64,000 bases of DNA from Advenella alkanexedens. GTDB taxonomy: Bacteria; Pseudomonadota; Gammaproteobacteria; Burkholderiales; Burkholderiaceae_B. The DNA is taken from NCBI RefSeq assembly GCF_019132845.1, contig NZ_JAHSPR010000002.1, forward strand, positions 62,001 to 126,000, given 5' to 3'. Below, piece after piece: positions 39,201 to 48,541 of this stretch; position 1 is the stretch's first letter; every line of letters begins with the position of its first letter. A program made the position numbers and the translations under genes. The notes beneath the pieces were generated by a model. It had not been told where the DNA came from, did no database searches, and saw only the letters and a program-made list of their open reading frames with translations.

Positions 39201-39605
39201 TTTATGTCTCCGGTAAAGTAAAACTGTTTTTTAAAAAGAAGGGACTGCTTTGTTGTTATTGGACTTTGCGTAATGTAAAGGAGGTGGGGCAGGATTTTCT
39301 AATTTTCTTTTTTGATTATTATTATTTGTTCAAATTATGATGGCCAAAAAATAACAATAAAATCAATTGCTTATATATTTTTTTGGATGGGGAGGTTAAT
39401 ATGTAAAAAGTCGGCGGCATCGACTATTTGATTTAAATCAAAAAATAAATGCGTTTCTTCGAAAAAGTTTTTGTGACACGGGCGTACAATAAAAAAATGC
39501 GGTAAAAAAAATTAACGCCATCAAACAGCGTCATTCAATGATTAAAAACTACTAAAAACAATTATTAAAAAAGTTTATATTTAAATGAAGTACCCAGGAG
39601 GATAA
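39201..39605. other. 405-base divergent intergenic region yjcH/lysR
   Basis: A very AT-rich region with no gene. It must hold promoters for the acetate operon (minus) and for the LysR gene (plus). A perfect FNR-type box lies at 39428-39441 and is listed separately. Many A- and T-runs suggest a curved promoter region. Confidence 0.6.
39428..39441. promoter_or_regulatory. FNR/Anr-type box
   Basis: TTGAT-TTAA-ATCAA is a perfect match to the FNR/Anr consensus TTGAT-N4-ATCAA and lies in a 16-bp palindrome. It is 228 bases from the yjcH start and 165 bases from the LysR start. AT-rich context makes a chance match possible. Confidence 0.55.
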
Positions 39606-40493
39606 ATGGATCTGACCCAACTGAAAAGTTTTGTGGCAGTGGCCCATTACGGGCATTTGACGCAGGCAGCAGAATCCCTGCACCTGTCACAACCTGCCGT
39701 AACCGCACAAATCAAGGCGATCGAGCGCAATCTTGATGTTAATTTGTTTGAACGTAATACTCAGGGCATGAGGCTGACGCCAGCCGGTGAGGCCTTTTTG
39801 CCCAAGGCTGAATCCATCTTGCAGCAAATGCGCGAGCTTGATGTTTTTGCCCTGAGTCTTTCATCCACATATGTAGAGCAGGCAAAACTGGGCATTATTC
39901 AATCGGTCGACCGGCAAATGTTAAGCCGTTTGCTTAACCATATTCTGGAACTGGACAGTTCCCTGTATTTGCATGTGGAAAACAGCCTTAGCGGCGAGGT
40001 CCTGAACAAGGTGCGCAAGAAAGAGATTGATGCCGGCTTTTTTCTGGGTGACAACCCTTATCGTACGGTGTACTCCATCGAGCTGGACGAGGTGCATTAT
40101 GTGCTGATTGTGGCCGTGCAGCGGTTGGCGGAAGCCATTGAAGACCCCAAGACATTTTTCAGTACGGCCACCTGGATAGAGCGCCCGGCTTTCTCGGCCG
40201 GTGACAAGATCAGCAACCGCTTCTGGCATCAACACAAGATTTCACCGCAAACCGCACTGGTTTGTGATGATATTGATTTATGCATCGAGCTGGTTGCCAG
40301 CAATCTGGCCATCACGCTTATCCCTTCGCGTGAAGCCTATCGGGCCATCAAGGCTGGCAAAAATATTGCCCTGGTACCAGGGTATGACATCCGTTCGCGT
40401 CTGAGCTATATTTATCCGGCAGAATATGAGACGGATAAAAACAGTCAGCTTATTCGCCAGGCTGTGTGTGAGATTTGGGGCGTATCGCCTTGA
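39606..40493 (+). CDS. LysR-family transcriptional regulator
   Basis: A 295-aa regulator. Residues 1-60 form the winged helix-turn-helix (Gln-Ala-Ala-Glu-Ser-Leu-His-Leu-Ser-Gln-Pro-Ala) and residues ~90-290 the effector-binding fold. It has a strong ribosome site (aggagg). It is divergent from the acetate operon and upstream of the 3-hydroxybutyrate dehydrogenase gene, so either could be its target. The effector is unknown. Confidence 0.9.
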   Translation: MDLTQLKSFVAVAHYGHLTQAAESLHLSQPAVTAQIKAIERNLDVNLFERNTQGMRLTPAGEAFLPKAESILQQMRELDVFALSLSSTYVEQAKLGIIQSVDRQMLSRLLNHILELDSSLYLHVENSLSGEVLNKVRKKEIDAGFFLGDNPYRTVYSIELDEVHYVLIVAVQRLAEAIEDPKTFFSTATWIERPAFSAGDKISNRFWHQHKISPQTALVCDDIDLCIELVASNLAITLIPSREAYRAIKAGKNIALVPGYDIRSRLSYIYPAEYETDKNSQLIRQAVCEIWGVSP

Positions 40494-40702
40494 CCCCATT
40501 GTTTTAAGGTTGCATCACGATTTCTGATGAGTAATATCAGCAGCCAGTGTCGCGGGCAAACAGGTTTGAAGCCTGAACCTATGCTATGCTTTTTTGTGCA
40601 TTGATTTTGTAAATGCACACCGGATTCATGACGAATTCAAAATAATTACATCAAATGGCATTAAGCGCATTTTATTAAAACCAGACAGGAATGGAGTTAA
40701 GT

Positions 40703-41503
40703 ATGACAACAGAAGTACAAACCTCGTTAAATGGAAAAGTGGCGTTGGTAACCGGTGCTGCCAGTGGTTTGGGGCGTGAAATTGCCCTGACCTATGCCAG
40801 GGCGGGTGCCGCGGTTGGCGTTGCCGACCTGAATATTGACGGGGCCAATAAAGTGGCAGATGAAATCATCAATGCGGGTGGCAAAGCCATTGGGGTTGCC
40901 ATGGACGTGACCAGTGAAGATCAGGTCAACCAGGGTGTTGATGCCCTGGTGGCCGAGTTCGGTTCAATTGATATTCTGGTGTCCAATGCGGGGATTCAAA
41001 CCATCGAATCCATCGACAAGTTCGATTACACCAAATGGAAACAGATGCTGGCGATTCATCTGGATGGTGCCTTCCTGACCACCAAGGCTGTGCTTAATCA
41101 CATGTATCCTGCCGGCCGTGGCGGGGTGGTTATTTATATGGGTTCGGTGCATTCTCACCTGGCCTCCAAATTGAAAGCGCCTTATGTAACCGCCAAGCAC
41201 GGCTTGCTGGGCCTGGCTCGTGTGCTGGCCAAGGAAGGGGCCGAGCATAATGTTCGCTCGCATGTGATTTGCCCCGGATTTGTGCGGACTCCGATTGTAG
41301 AAAAACAAATTCCCGAACAGGCCAAAGAGCTGGGTATTTCCGAAGAGGAAGTGGTTAAAAATGTCATGCTGGGCGGCACGGTAGACGGGGAGTTCACCAC
41401 GACCGAAGATATTGCCCAAACCGCTTTGTTTTTGGCGGCGTTCCCCAATAAAGCCCTTACCGGTCAGTCAATTACGGTCAGCCACGGTTGGTACATGCAC
41501 TAA
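40703..41503 (+). CDS. 3-hydroxybutyrate dehydrogenase
   Basis: A 266-aa short-chain dehydrogenase. Thr-Gly-Ala-Ala-Ser-Gly-Leu-Gly binds NAD near the start; Ser in Met-Gly-Ser-Val-His and Tyr-x3-Lys (Tyr-Val-Thr-Ala-Lys) are catalytic. The spacing and the C-terminal [10 protein letters not shown] are those of D-3-hydroxybutyrate dehydrogenase, which makes acetoacetate during use of polyhydroxybutyrate. ATG at 40703 is favoured over 40691 because a GGAG lies 6 bases before it. It is followed closely by a patatin-like gene, a pairing common in Burkholderiales. Confidence 0.9.
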   Translation: MTTEVQTSLNGKVALVTGAASGLGREIALTYARAGAAVGVADLNIDGANKVADEIINAGGKAIGVAMDVTSEDQVNQGVDALVAEFGSIDILVSNAGIQTIESIDKFDYTKWKQMLAIHLDGAFLTTKAVLNHMYPAGRGGVVIYMGSVHSHLASKLKAPYVTAKHGLLGLARVLAKEGAEHNVRSHVICPGFVRTPIVEKQIPEQAKELGISEEEVVKNVMLGGTVDGEFTTTEDIAQTALFLAAFPNKALTGQSITVSHGWYMH

Positions 41504-41533
41504 ATCGTTTTTTGTTATTGTTCGGAGAAGTCA

Positions 41534-42709
41534 TTGAATTTGCCTCATTATGAACGCATCGCCCTAGTATTGCAGGGGGGTGGGGCGCTGGGTGCTTATC
41601 AGGCCGGGGTTTTCCAGGGTCTGAATGAAGCGGGCATCATGCCCAATCATATTTCCGGGATCTCTATTGGTGCCCTGAATACCGCCGTTATTGCCGGGAA
41701 TGCCCCAGAAGATCGCGTTGAAAAACTGCGTCAGTTCTGGGAAACCATTTGTCAGCCCAATTTGGGCATGTCCATGTTACCGTTTTTTGAGCAGGGTCTG
41801 TTCAATATGCACGACTGGTTCAAGATTGGTCTTGGCAATATGTACGGGTTAAGTGCCATTTTCGATGGCCAGAACGGTTTTTACAAGCTGCGCATTCCGC
41901 CACCGGCCATGGTGGGGCATGGCACGCCCGAAAAGGCCAGTTATTACGATACATCGGCGCTTAAACATACGCTGGAAAAATTCTGCGACTTTGACCGTAT
42001 CAACAGCAATAAGTGTGACATTCATGTGTCGGTGGGTGCCGTCAATGTGCGTACCGGCAACTTTGTCTATTTTGATAATGAATGTCACGAGTTGCGGGCC
42101 GAGCATTTCATGGCTTCGGGGGCCTTGCCACCGGCCTTTGCGCCGGTGGAAATTGATGGTGATTACTATTGGGACGGTGGCATTGTTTCGAATACGCCAC
42201 TGACCTATGTGCTGGGCGCAAAACCCAGTCGCGATACCCTGGTGTTCCAGGTGGATCTCTGGAGTGCCCGCGGACATGTTCCACACAACATGGAACAGGT
42301 GAATGATCGGCAAAAGGAAATTCAATATTCCAGCCGGACCCGTATGCTGACTGATTACTGGAAGCAGGTTCAGGAAATGCGTCATGCCATTGGCAAGTTG
42401 CTTGAACTGGTGTCCCCTGAAAAAATGCCTGATGACGCTTCGCTGGCCAAGATCAAAGAGCTGGCTGACAGGTGTAAATATAATGTCATCCAGCTGATTT
42501 ATCGTGACCGTCCTTATGAAAGTCATAACAAGGATTATCAGTTCGGTCTTGCCAGCATGAAAGACCATTGGCAATCGGGCCTGATGGATATCCGCCAAAC
42601 CCTGGACAAACCCGAGTTTCTGGCCATGCCTGACAATGATATTGGTTTTGTGTCACATGACGTTCACCGGGATGAAGTTTATGTTCCCAAGGGGGTGAAA
42701 TCAAAATGA
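41534..42709 (+). CDS. Patatin-like phospholipase family protein
   Basis: A 391-aa serine lipase-type protein. The oxyanion Gly-Gly-Gly-Ala-Leu-Gly-Ala is at residues 14-20, the nucleophile elbow Gly-Ile-Ser-Ile-Gly near 45, and the catalytic Asp in Asp-Gly-Gly near 215. The C-terminal ~110 residues match the DUF3734-type extension often seen in this subgroup. No ATG is in frame before the first motif, so a TTG at 41534 behind GGAGAAG is the likely start. It lies 30 bases after the dehydrogenase gene and may act on lipid or polymer linked to hydroxybutyrate use; the substrate is unknown. Confidence 0.88.
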   Translation: MNLPHYERIALVLQGGGALGAYQAGVFQGLNEAGIMPNHISGISIGALNTAVIAGNAPEDRVEKLRQFWETICQPNLGMSMLPFFEQGLFNMHDWFKIGLGNMYGLSAIFDGQNGFYKLRIPPPAMVGHGTPEKASYYDTSALKHTLEKFCDFDRINSNKCDIHVSVGAVNVRTGNFVYFDNECHELRAEHFMASGALPPAFAPVEIDGDYYWDGGIVSNTPLTYVLGAKPSRDTLVFQVDLWSARGHVPHNMEQVNDRQKEIQYSSRTRMLTDYWKQVQEMRHAIGKLLELVSPEKMPDDASLAKIKELADRCKYNVIQLIYRDRPYESHNKDYQFGLASMKDHWQSGLMDIRQTLDKPEFLAMPDNDIGFVSHDVHRDEVYVPKGVKSK

Positions 42710-43152
42710 GTTCGTCGTCTTACCGCAGTTTGCCCTCTTTGCTGCTGAACGTGCGTGAAGCGCTAATGGTGCATTTTCGTCCTCTTTTACATGCCGAAGG
42801 ACTGACAGACCAGCAGTGGCGGGTGTTGCGAGCCCTGGGAGAGCAAGAGCCCATGGCACCGAACCAGCTTTCCAGTGTATGCATGCTGTTGGGTCCCAGT
42901 CTGACGCGTATGCTAACAGGCATGGAGCAGGTCGGTCTGATCAGTCGAAGCCGCTCGCAGCAGGATCAACGCAAGCAGGAAGTGTATCTGACTGAAAAAG
43001 GGCAGGCCTTGCTGGCCCGGATCAAGCCCTTGATTGAAAACCAGCATAATGCACTGGAAGAAAAAATTGGCAAAGCACTCATGGACAGGGTTTATCGCGA
43101 TCTTGACAGCTTGCTGGAAAAAATCCCGCAGGAAGTGGTGATTAGAAAATAA
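42706..43152 (+). CDS. MarR-family regulator, HpaR-like
   Basis: A 148-aa winged-helix protein. The Gln-Gln-Trp-Arg-Val-Leu-Arg segment, the recognition helix and the Arg-Ser-Gln-Gln-Asp-Gln-Arg wing match the HpaR (homoprotocatechuate operon) branch of the MarR family. It overlaps the patatin gene by 4 bases. No homoprotocatechuate genes are near, so the target may be the upstream operon or a distant one. The ligand is not known. Confidence 0.85.
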   Translation: MSSSSYRSLPSLLLNVREALMVHFRPLLHAEGLTDQQWRVLRALGEQEPMAPNQLSSVCMLLGPSLTRMLTGMEQVGLISRSRSQQDQRKQEVYLTEKGQALLARIKPLIENQHNALEEKIGKALMDRVYRDLDSLLEKIPQEVVIRK

Positions 43153-43242
43153 TGCCTCTGAGGGTATTGATACAAAAATAAGGCGTAAAGCGGGTGTTGT
43201 TATGCCGGTTGTTTATTTTTAATATGACGGTTGGTTTTAATC

Positions 43243-44151
43243 ATGAGCTGGATTGCTAAACTCAAATTTCATCACCTGAAAACTTTGGTGGCGCTGGCCG
43301 AGCAGCAAAACCTGACTCGGGTGTCCGAGCTTATGAATATTACCCAGCCGGCCCTGTCAAAATGGCTGTCTGGCTTGGAAGAAGAAATCGGCATGCCCCT
43401 GTTTGAAAGGCATAGCAAGGGCATCCGGCCTACACCGGGGGGCTTGCTGGTGGTTAAGCATGCACGACGACTGGTTAATGACCTGGAGCGTTCTACCCGG
43501 GACATAGAATTGTTCAAGGAAGGTATCCAGGGTTCGCTTATGATTGGCAGTTCACCGGTGGCCACCGATGTCGTATCAAAAGCCGTGCTGGATCTGCTCA
43601 AGGATTACCCCAATGTTCATGTACGCATCATTGAAAGCGTCATGACGCCTTTGCTGGAACAATTGGTGTCCGGCCATATTGATGCGGTCATTGGCCGGGT
43701 GGGGGGAAGCGCCCTGCAATTGCCGTTGAATTACAAGGTCCTGTATACCGAACCCATCTGTTTTGTGGCAAGACCGGGGCATCCCCTGGCGGGCCAGTCC
43801 AATATTGATTGGGCACAGCTTGGTGATTATGATTGGATTGTCTGGCCTACCGGCACGCCGATCCGCAGCAGTATTGACCATGCCCTGGTTGACCTGGGGA
43901 TGATGATGCCCGCCAATCATGTCGAATCTGGCTCCATGAGCGCCACGGTTCGCATGTTGCAGGGTAGCGATATGGTGGGGATTTTATCGCAGCGGCTGGC
44001 TGACAGTTTTGCCAAAGAGCGGCAGCTGGTGATTCTGGACTTGCCCAAAATCGAACAAAAGGGCAGTGTGGGTATTTTCTGGCGTCAGAACGAACCGCCG
44101 TCAGATACGCTCGAGGCCTTCCTCGGGCACCTGGTTGAGGCATCGCGGTAA
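43243..44151 (+). CDS. LysR-family transcriptional regulator
   Basis: A 302-aa regulator starting at ATG 43243 (an upstream TTG is rejected). The winged helix-turn-helix covers residues 5-65, and the phrase Ile-Thr-Gln-Pro-Ala-Leu-Ser-Lys-Trp-Leu is typical of the PcaQ/GbpR branch, which controls aromatic and sugar-acid use. It is convergent with the maleylacetoacetate isomerase gene, separated by repeats. Its target and inducer are unknown. Confidence 0.88.
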   Translation: MSWIAKLKFHHLKTLVALAEQQNLTRVSELMNITQPALSKWLSGLEEEIGMPLFERHSKGIRPTPGGLLVVKHARRLVNDLERSTRDIELFKEGIQGSLMIGSSPVATDVVSKAVLDLLKDYPNVHVRIIESVMTPLLEQLVSGHIDAVIGRVGGSALQLPLNYKVLYTEPICFVARPGHPLAGQSNIDWAQLGDYDWIVWPTGTPIRSSIDHALVDLGMMMPANHVESGSMSATVRMLQGSDMVGILSQRLADSFAKERQLVILDLPKIEQKGSVGIFWRQNEPPSDTLEAFLGHLVEASR

Positions 44152-44186
44152 TAAGAAGAAGCGGGATTTTACCCACGCCTGTTTGT

Positions 44187-44315
44187 GTGCCCACGCAGGA
44201 GCGTGGGCACAAGACAAGTATATACTCGTGCCCATGCTCCCGCGTGGGCACAAGACTTATCAGGCAGTAGCCGGTGCGATGTAATATACTCGTGCCCATG
44301 CTCCTGCGTGGGCAC
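44187..44315. repeat. Cluster of three REP-like palindromes
   Basis: Three copies of a 24-bp palindrome variant with GTGCCC/GGGCAC ends at 44187-44210 (AGGA loop), 44228-44251 (TCCC loop) and 44292-44315 (TCCT loop). Stems pair CCCACGC with GCGTGGG. The first copy is in the opposite orientation to the other two. They fill the gap between the convergent LysR and maiA genes. Confidence 0.8.
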
Positions 44316-44349
44316 AAGACATATCAGGCGTTAGCCGGTGCGATGTAAT
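44222..44349. repeat. 64-bp tandem duplication that includes the 3' end of maiA
   Basis: Bases 44222-44285 and 44286-44349 are two head-to-tail copies of a 64-base unit with only a few mismatches. Each holds one REP-like palindrome plus the final codons and stop of maiA. The copy at 44286-44349 contains the true gene end; the other is a spare copy reading Ile-Ala-Pro-Ala-Thr-Ala-stop on the minus strand. Confidence 0.8.
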
Positions 44350-44983
44350 CGGGCTGGTTCTCAGGTGCCGCGGCCTTGAAGGCGGGCATGCTTGTGCAAT
44401 GCCCGTACACTTTCAGGCAACGGGGATAGGCGCTCACATCACATTTCATGCGAATGGCGTTGGCCAGCTGCGGAATCAGGCAGCAGTCGGCCAGAGTGGG
44501 CGTATCGCCAACGCAGAAATGATCAGAGCCGGCTTTTTCAAGCAAAGCTTCAATACTTTTCAAGCCCGTTGCGATCCAGTGTTCATACCAGGCCTGTTTT
44601 TGTTCCTCACTGATCTGAAGGTCTTTGCTTAAGTATTTCAGGATACGCATATTGTTAACGGGGTGAATATCGCAGGCAATGCCATAGGCGATTTCCAGAA
44701 CCAGGGCACGCTGCGCGGTATCTTCAGGGATAAGCGGGGCAACGTTGGGGTATTTCCGGTCCAGGTAATCAATGATGGCCAGCGACTGACCAATGGATCC
44801 TTCAGGAATATCCGCCAGGGCAGGTACCAGGGCCATGGGGTTCAGCTTGCAAAACTCGGGATCGTTCTGCTCACCTGAACGGATATTAATGCCTGCGGTT
44901 TCGTACTGGATGCCTTTTAGCGCTAAAGCAATACGTACACGGTAAGAGGCGGAACTGTTGAAAAAGCTGTAAAGTTTAGTCAT
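44324..44983 (-). CDS. maiA: Maleylacetoacetate isomerase (zeta-class glutathione transferase)
   Basis: A 219-aa protein. The N-terminal thioredoxin-like half starts Met-Thr-Lys-Leu-Tyr-Ser-Phe-Phe-Asn-Ser-Ser-Ala-Ser-Tyr-Arg, with the Ser-Ser-x-Ser/Cys motif that binds glutathione in zeta GSTs, and the helical half follows from about 90. It turns maleylacetoacetate into fumarylacetoacetate in tyrosine/homogentisate or gentisate breakdown. The upstream MFS aromatic-acid transporter reads the same way. The last codons are duplicated in the neighbouring repeat. Confidence 0.9.
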   Translation of the reverse strand: MTKLYSFFNSSASYRVRIALALKGIQYETAGINIRSGEQNDPEFCKLNPMALVPALADIPEGSIGQSLAIIDYLDRKYPNVAPLIPEDTAQRALVLEIAYGIACDIHPVNNMRILKYLSKDLQISEEQKQAWYEHWIATGLKSIEALLEKAGSDHFCVGDTPTLADCCLIPQLANAIRMKCDVSAYPRCLKVYGHCTSMPAFKAAAPENQPDYIAPANA

Positions 44984-45093
44984 TGTTTGTCTTTTTTTGA
45001 TGGTTAAGGCCATTTGGCTGGTGCGGAAGACCCCCGACAGCAGGGGCGTCTTCCCGTTTTATAATTGAGTGTGACTGCTGCAAATAAATGGTT

Positions 45094-46467
45094 TTACGAT
45101 GCATTGGCGGGTGTTGCATTCATGGTGGTGCCTTGGCGTGCCCGCTTTTGTTTGGCTAGCGAGAACATATACAGCACCAGGATGCATGAAGCGGTAATCA
45201 AGGCGGGGAAGGCCAGTGCCTTGAAGATGGTCGTGAACTCATAGCCCCAGGAAATCATGGTGCCACCCGCAAACGCACCAAAAATGGCACCGCAGCGTCC
45301 GGCGGCATTGGCCCAGCTAACACCGGTTGCCCGGCATTCGGTGGGATACAAAATGGCAGATAAAGAGTTGAATCCTACCTGTGCGCCACTAATGCCCACA
45401 CCGGCACCAAAAATGCCCAGCACCAATAAAGGAATATTACTGGTTGAAAAACCAATAAGGGCAATGAAACCGGCACCCAGGATATAGCTGGTAATTAACA
45501 CTTTATAAGGGTTGCGCTTGTCCATGAGGTTGCCCAGGTAAATGGCGCCCAGGGTGCCACCAATCTGGAAGGCGGCGGTAATCCAGGATGCTTTGGACAG
45601 TTCGACACCAATACTGCCAAGCAGGGTGGGTACCCAGCTGGAGAACAGGTAAATAATCAGGAAACTCATGAAAAATGCCAGCCATAACACTGCAGTCACC
45701 ATGAACAGGCCGGGCTGGAACAGGGCGGTAACCGCACTTTTGCCGGTTTTGATTTCATCCAGATGGAAGACGGTATTGGGGTAGGTTTTACCGGTAATTT
45801 TTCCCATGAAAGCGGCAATGTTTTGAGCGGGCTCGTTTTTGCTGACACGATAACGGGGAGACTCATCCAGGAAGATGGACAACATAATCACCAGTGCCAG
45901 CGGCAGTACACCACCCAGTACCAGAATGCCGTGCCAATTAACCAAGTGCAGCAATTGTGCGGTAAGCACGCCTCCCAGGGCCGAACCCAGCGTGAATCCA
46001 CAAAACATTAGGGTCACCAGGGCTGAGCGACGACGGGCAGGCAGGAATTCGGACGTCAGGGTAATGGCGGTGGGCATGGCCCCTCCCAGACCGATGCCGG
46101 TTAAAAAACGCAGAAAGGCCAGGGTTTCCATATTGGGGGAAAAGGCCGACAGCAGGCTCATGAGGCCAAAAAAGAAAACGCTGAAGATGAGAATTTTCTT
46201 GCGTCCCAGACGGTCAGCCAGCGGGCCAAAAATAATGGCGCCAAGGGTCAGGCCAATAAGGCCCGAAATGAACAGGGGGGTTAGCTGGGGCCTGCTTAAG
46301 CCCCAATCGGCAATAATGGCCGGGGCGATAAAACCGATGGCGGCCGTATCAAGGCCATCGGTGGCAACAATCAAAAAGCACAGCAGGATGGTTTTCCACT
46401 GGTAGCGGGAAATGGGGGCATCATCAAGGGCTTTTTGCACACTTAATGATTGGGACATATTGGACAT
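45094..46467 (-). CDS. MFS transporter, aromatic acid:H+ symporter type
   Basis: A 457-aa major facilitator protein with 12 helices. The Asp-Gly-Leu-Asp-Thr-Ala-Ala-Ile-Gly-Phe motif in helix 1 and Asp-Arg-Leu-Gly-Arg-Lys in loop 2-3 are those of the AAHS family (PcaK, BenK, GenK). It probably imports a hydroxylated benzoate such as gentisate or protocatechuate; pairing with maiA 110 bases downstream favours gentisate, but this is inference. The start at 46467 is taken; Met three residues later is also possible. Confidence 0.87.
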   Translation of the reverse strand: MSNMSQSLSVQKALDDAPISRYQWKTILLCFLIVATDGLDTAAIGFIAPAIIADWGLSRPQLTPLFISGLIGLTLGAIIFGPLADRLGRKKILIFSVFFFGLMSLLSAFSPNMETLAFLRFLTGIGLGGAMPTAITLTSEFLPARRRSALVTLMFCGFTLGSALGGVLTAQLLHLVNWHGILVLGGVLPLALVIMLSIFLDESPRYRVSKNEPAQNIAAFMGKITGKTYPNTVFHLDEIKTGKSAVTALFQPGLFMVTAVLWLAFFMSFLIIYLFSSWVPTLLGSIGVELSKASWITAAFQIGGTLGAIYLGNLMDKRNPYKVLITSYILGAGFIALIGFSTSNIPLLVLGIFGAGVGISGAQVGFNSLSAILYPTECRATGVSWANAAGRCGAIFGAFAGGTMISWGYEFTTIFKALAFPALITASCILVLYMFSLAKQKRARQGTTMNATPANAS

Positions 46468-46658
46468 TTCAAAGACTCCGGAAAGACAATGCCGGGTCTG
46501 TGCAATGTGATGGAGGTTTCCCGGCAGTATCATGAAAACAATGCATTTTCATGTATGCGGCCAATGTAACCTGATGTGGTTTTGAAAATAAAATGATATT
46601 TACGGCTTTGTCATAACTTTTATATTATGACAAAACCGTAGCGCTTGTTTCCTGGCGC

Positions 46659-47591
46659 TTACCGGGTGCTGGCAAAGGTATCACACTGAGCAATATTGCC
46701 GCTTTCCAGGCCCCGCTTGAACCAGGTCATGCGTTGCTGTGAGGTGCCATGGGTGAACGTGTCAGGAGCGACATAACCCTGCTGCTGTTTTTGCAGGCGG
46801 TCATCGCCCACGGCGGCTGCCGCATTGATGGCCTCTTCAATATCGCCGGGTTCAATAATGTCTCCCTGGCGTCGCAACTGGTTGGCCCAAATACCGGCCA
46901 GGCAATCGGCCTGCAGCTCGGACAGGACGGAAAGTGCATTGGCCTGACGTTGGTTGCCACGGCTGCGTGCCTCGTTGACCTGATCCAGGATGCCCAGGCG
47001 GTTTTGCACATGATGGCCGATTTCGTGGGCAATTACATAGCCTTGGGCAAAGTCGCCATGCGCACCCAGGCGCTGGCCCATTTCCCTGAAAAAGCTTAAA
47101 TCCAGGTAAACCTTTTCATCGGCCGGACAATAAAAAGGGCCCATCGCCGCCTGGCCCAGGCCACAGGCACTGCGTGTGGATCCGCTGTATAACACCAGCT
47201 TGGGTTCGGGGTAGGCCCCCCATTGCTGTTGCTGGAATATTCTGCCCCAGGCGTCTTCGGTGGTTTTAAGCACCTTGGCCACAAACCTGCTTTCAGCATC
47301 GCTGAGGCCTGGCGTTGGTCCTTGTGAATACGTGGTTTCTTCATATTGTGAGGGGGCGTCGGAACCGGTCATTTGCAGCAGCAGGTTGGGATCCACCCCA
47401 AAATACATGGCAACCAGGATAAGCACGATGGTTCCCAGGCCAAATTTCTTGCCACCACCGCCACCACCACCACCACCTCTTCCTCCCCCGAACATGCCGC
47501 CACCACGGCCAAACATGCCACCACCCATCCCGGTATGGTTGCCCCGACGATCTTCTATGTTTTTGCTTTCGTCTGACCCATCCAAGCGCAT
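46659..47591 (-). CDS. ypfJ: Neutral zinc metallopeptidase, YpfJ family
   Basis: A 310-aa protein. An N-terminal Gly-rich cytoplasmic stretch (about residues 20-47, with a run of nine or so glycines) precedes one membrane helix (50-67). The peptidase part has His-Glu-Ile-Gly-His-His, the zinc-binding HExxH. The family (YpfJ/KPN_02809 type) is common but its substrate is unknown. The start at 47591 gives the family N-terminus Met-Arg-Leu-Asp-Gly. Confidence 0.9.
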   Translation of the reverse strand: MRLDGSDESKNIEDRRGNHTGMGGGMFGRGGGMFGGGRGGGGGGGGGKKFGLGTIVLILVAMYFGVDPNLLLQMTGSDAPSQYEETTYSQGPTPGLSDAESRFVAKVLKTTEDAWGRIFQQQQWGAYPEPKLVLYSGSTRSACGLGQAAMGPFYCPADEKVYLDLSFFREMGQRLGAHGDFAQGYVIAHEIGHHVQNRLGILDQVNEARSRGNQRQANALSVLSELQADCLAGIWANQLRRQGDIIEPGDIEEAINAAAAVGDDRLQKQQQGYVAPDTFTHGTSQQRMTWFKRGLESGNIAQCDTFASTR

Positions 47592-47881
47592 TGTATTTTC
47601 CTTGAAACCATGGGTGCGATATTGCACCGCTGTACAAAAGTTTTTGCCTCATTTTAAACATAATCAGGGCAAGTCCCTTATTCCGGGTGTAAACGATTGC
47701 AAGTTTTGCGTTCTTGCAACGAAGTCTTTTTTTCACTTAACAAGTCTGCCAACAACTTGCTGGTAAAATGGGGATCAAAGCAGGATGTTGCGTTAATTAT
47801 TCTCATTCATGGGCGCAATTTCTGTAATGGCGTGTTTTGCTTGCCCGTTTCGGGTCTTATGGAATTTCTGGAGTTGTTTTT

Positions 47882-48526
47882 GTGGATTTTGGCCAAATAG
47901 TTCAATCAATTACCGTTTACGCGCTGCCTTTGCTGTTTGCAATTACCTTGCACGAGGCTGCCCATGGTTATGCCGCCCGGAAATTTGGCGACCAGACCGC
48001 TTTTATGCTGGGACGAATCAGCATGAACCCGGTCAAACATATTGATCCGGTGGGAACGATTATTGTGCCGTTGGCCATGGCCCTGCTGAATACCGGGTTT
48101 ATTTTTGGCTGGGCCAAGCCGGTTCCGGTCAATTTCAATAATTTGCGCAATCCCAAAAAAGACATGATCTGGGTTGCCGCTGCCGGACCTGGTGCCAATC
48201 TGCTCATGGCTGTTTTCTGGGCTATCATGGCCAGAGTGGCCCTTGAACTGGGCGGTTTTGGCAGCTTCTGGTGGCTCATGGCCATTGCAGGCATTCAGGT
48301 CAACGTCATTCTAATGGTTTTCAACCTGTTTCCCTTGCTGCCCCTGGATGGCGGACGGGTGCTGTCGGGTTTGTTGCCACCCAAGCTGGCCTGGGAATAC
48401 AATAAAATTGAACCTTACGGCATGTTCATACTCATAGGATTAATAGTAACCGGATTGCTCAGCCCTATTATTTTTCCAATTATCCAAATGGTTGTTCAAT
48501 GGCTGGTTACCCTGTTCATTCTTTAA
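47882..48526 (+). CDS. Site-2 protease family zinc metallopeptidase (M50)
   Basis: A 214-aa polytopic membrane protease. His-Glu-Ala-Ala-His near residue 20 supplies two zinc ligands and Asp in Leu-Asp-Gly-Gly-Arg near 157 the third. The GTG at 47882 is chosen because GGAG lies 8 bases before it and the family starts just before the first helix; the frame runs open further upstream without a ribosome site. It is followed 15 bases later by an EEP-family gene. Compact M50 proteins of this kind have no known substrate. Confidence 0.88.
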   Translation: MDFGQIVQSITVYALPLLFAITLHEAAHGYAARKFGDQTAFMLGRISMNPVKHIDPVGTIIVPLAMALLNTGFIFGWAKPVPVNFNNLRNPKKDMIWVAAAGPGANLLMAVFWAIMARVALELGGFGSFWWLMAIAGIQVNVILMVFNLFPLLPLDGGRVLSGLLPPKLAWEYNKIEPYGMFILIGLIVTGLLSPIIFPIIQMVVQWLVTLFIL

Positions 48527-48541
48527 GGAACACGAAAAAAC

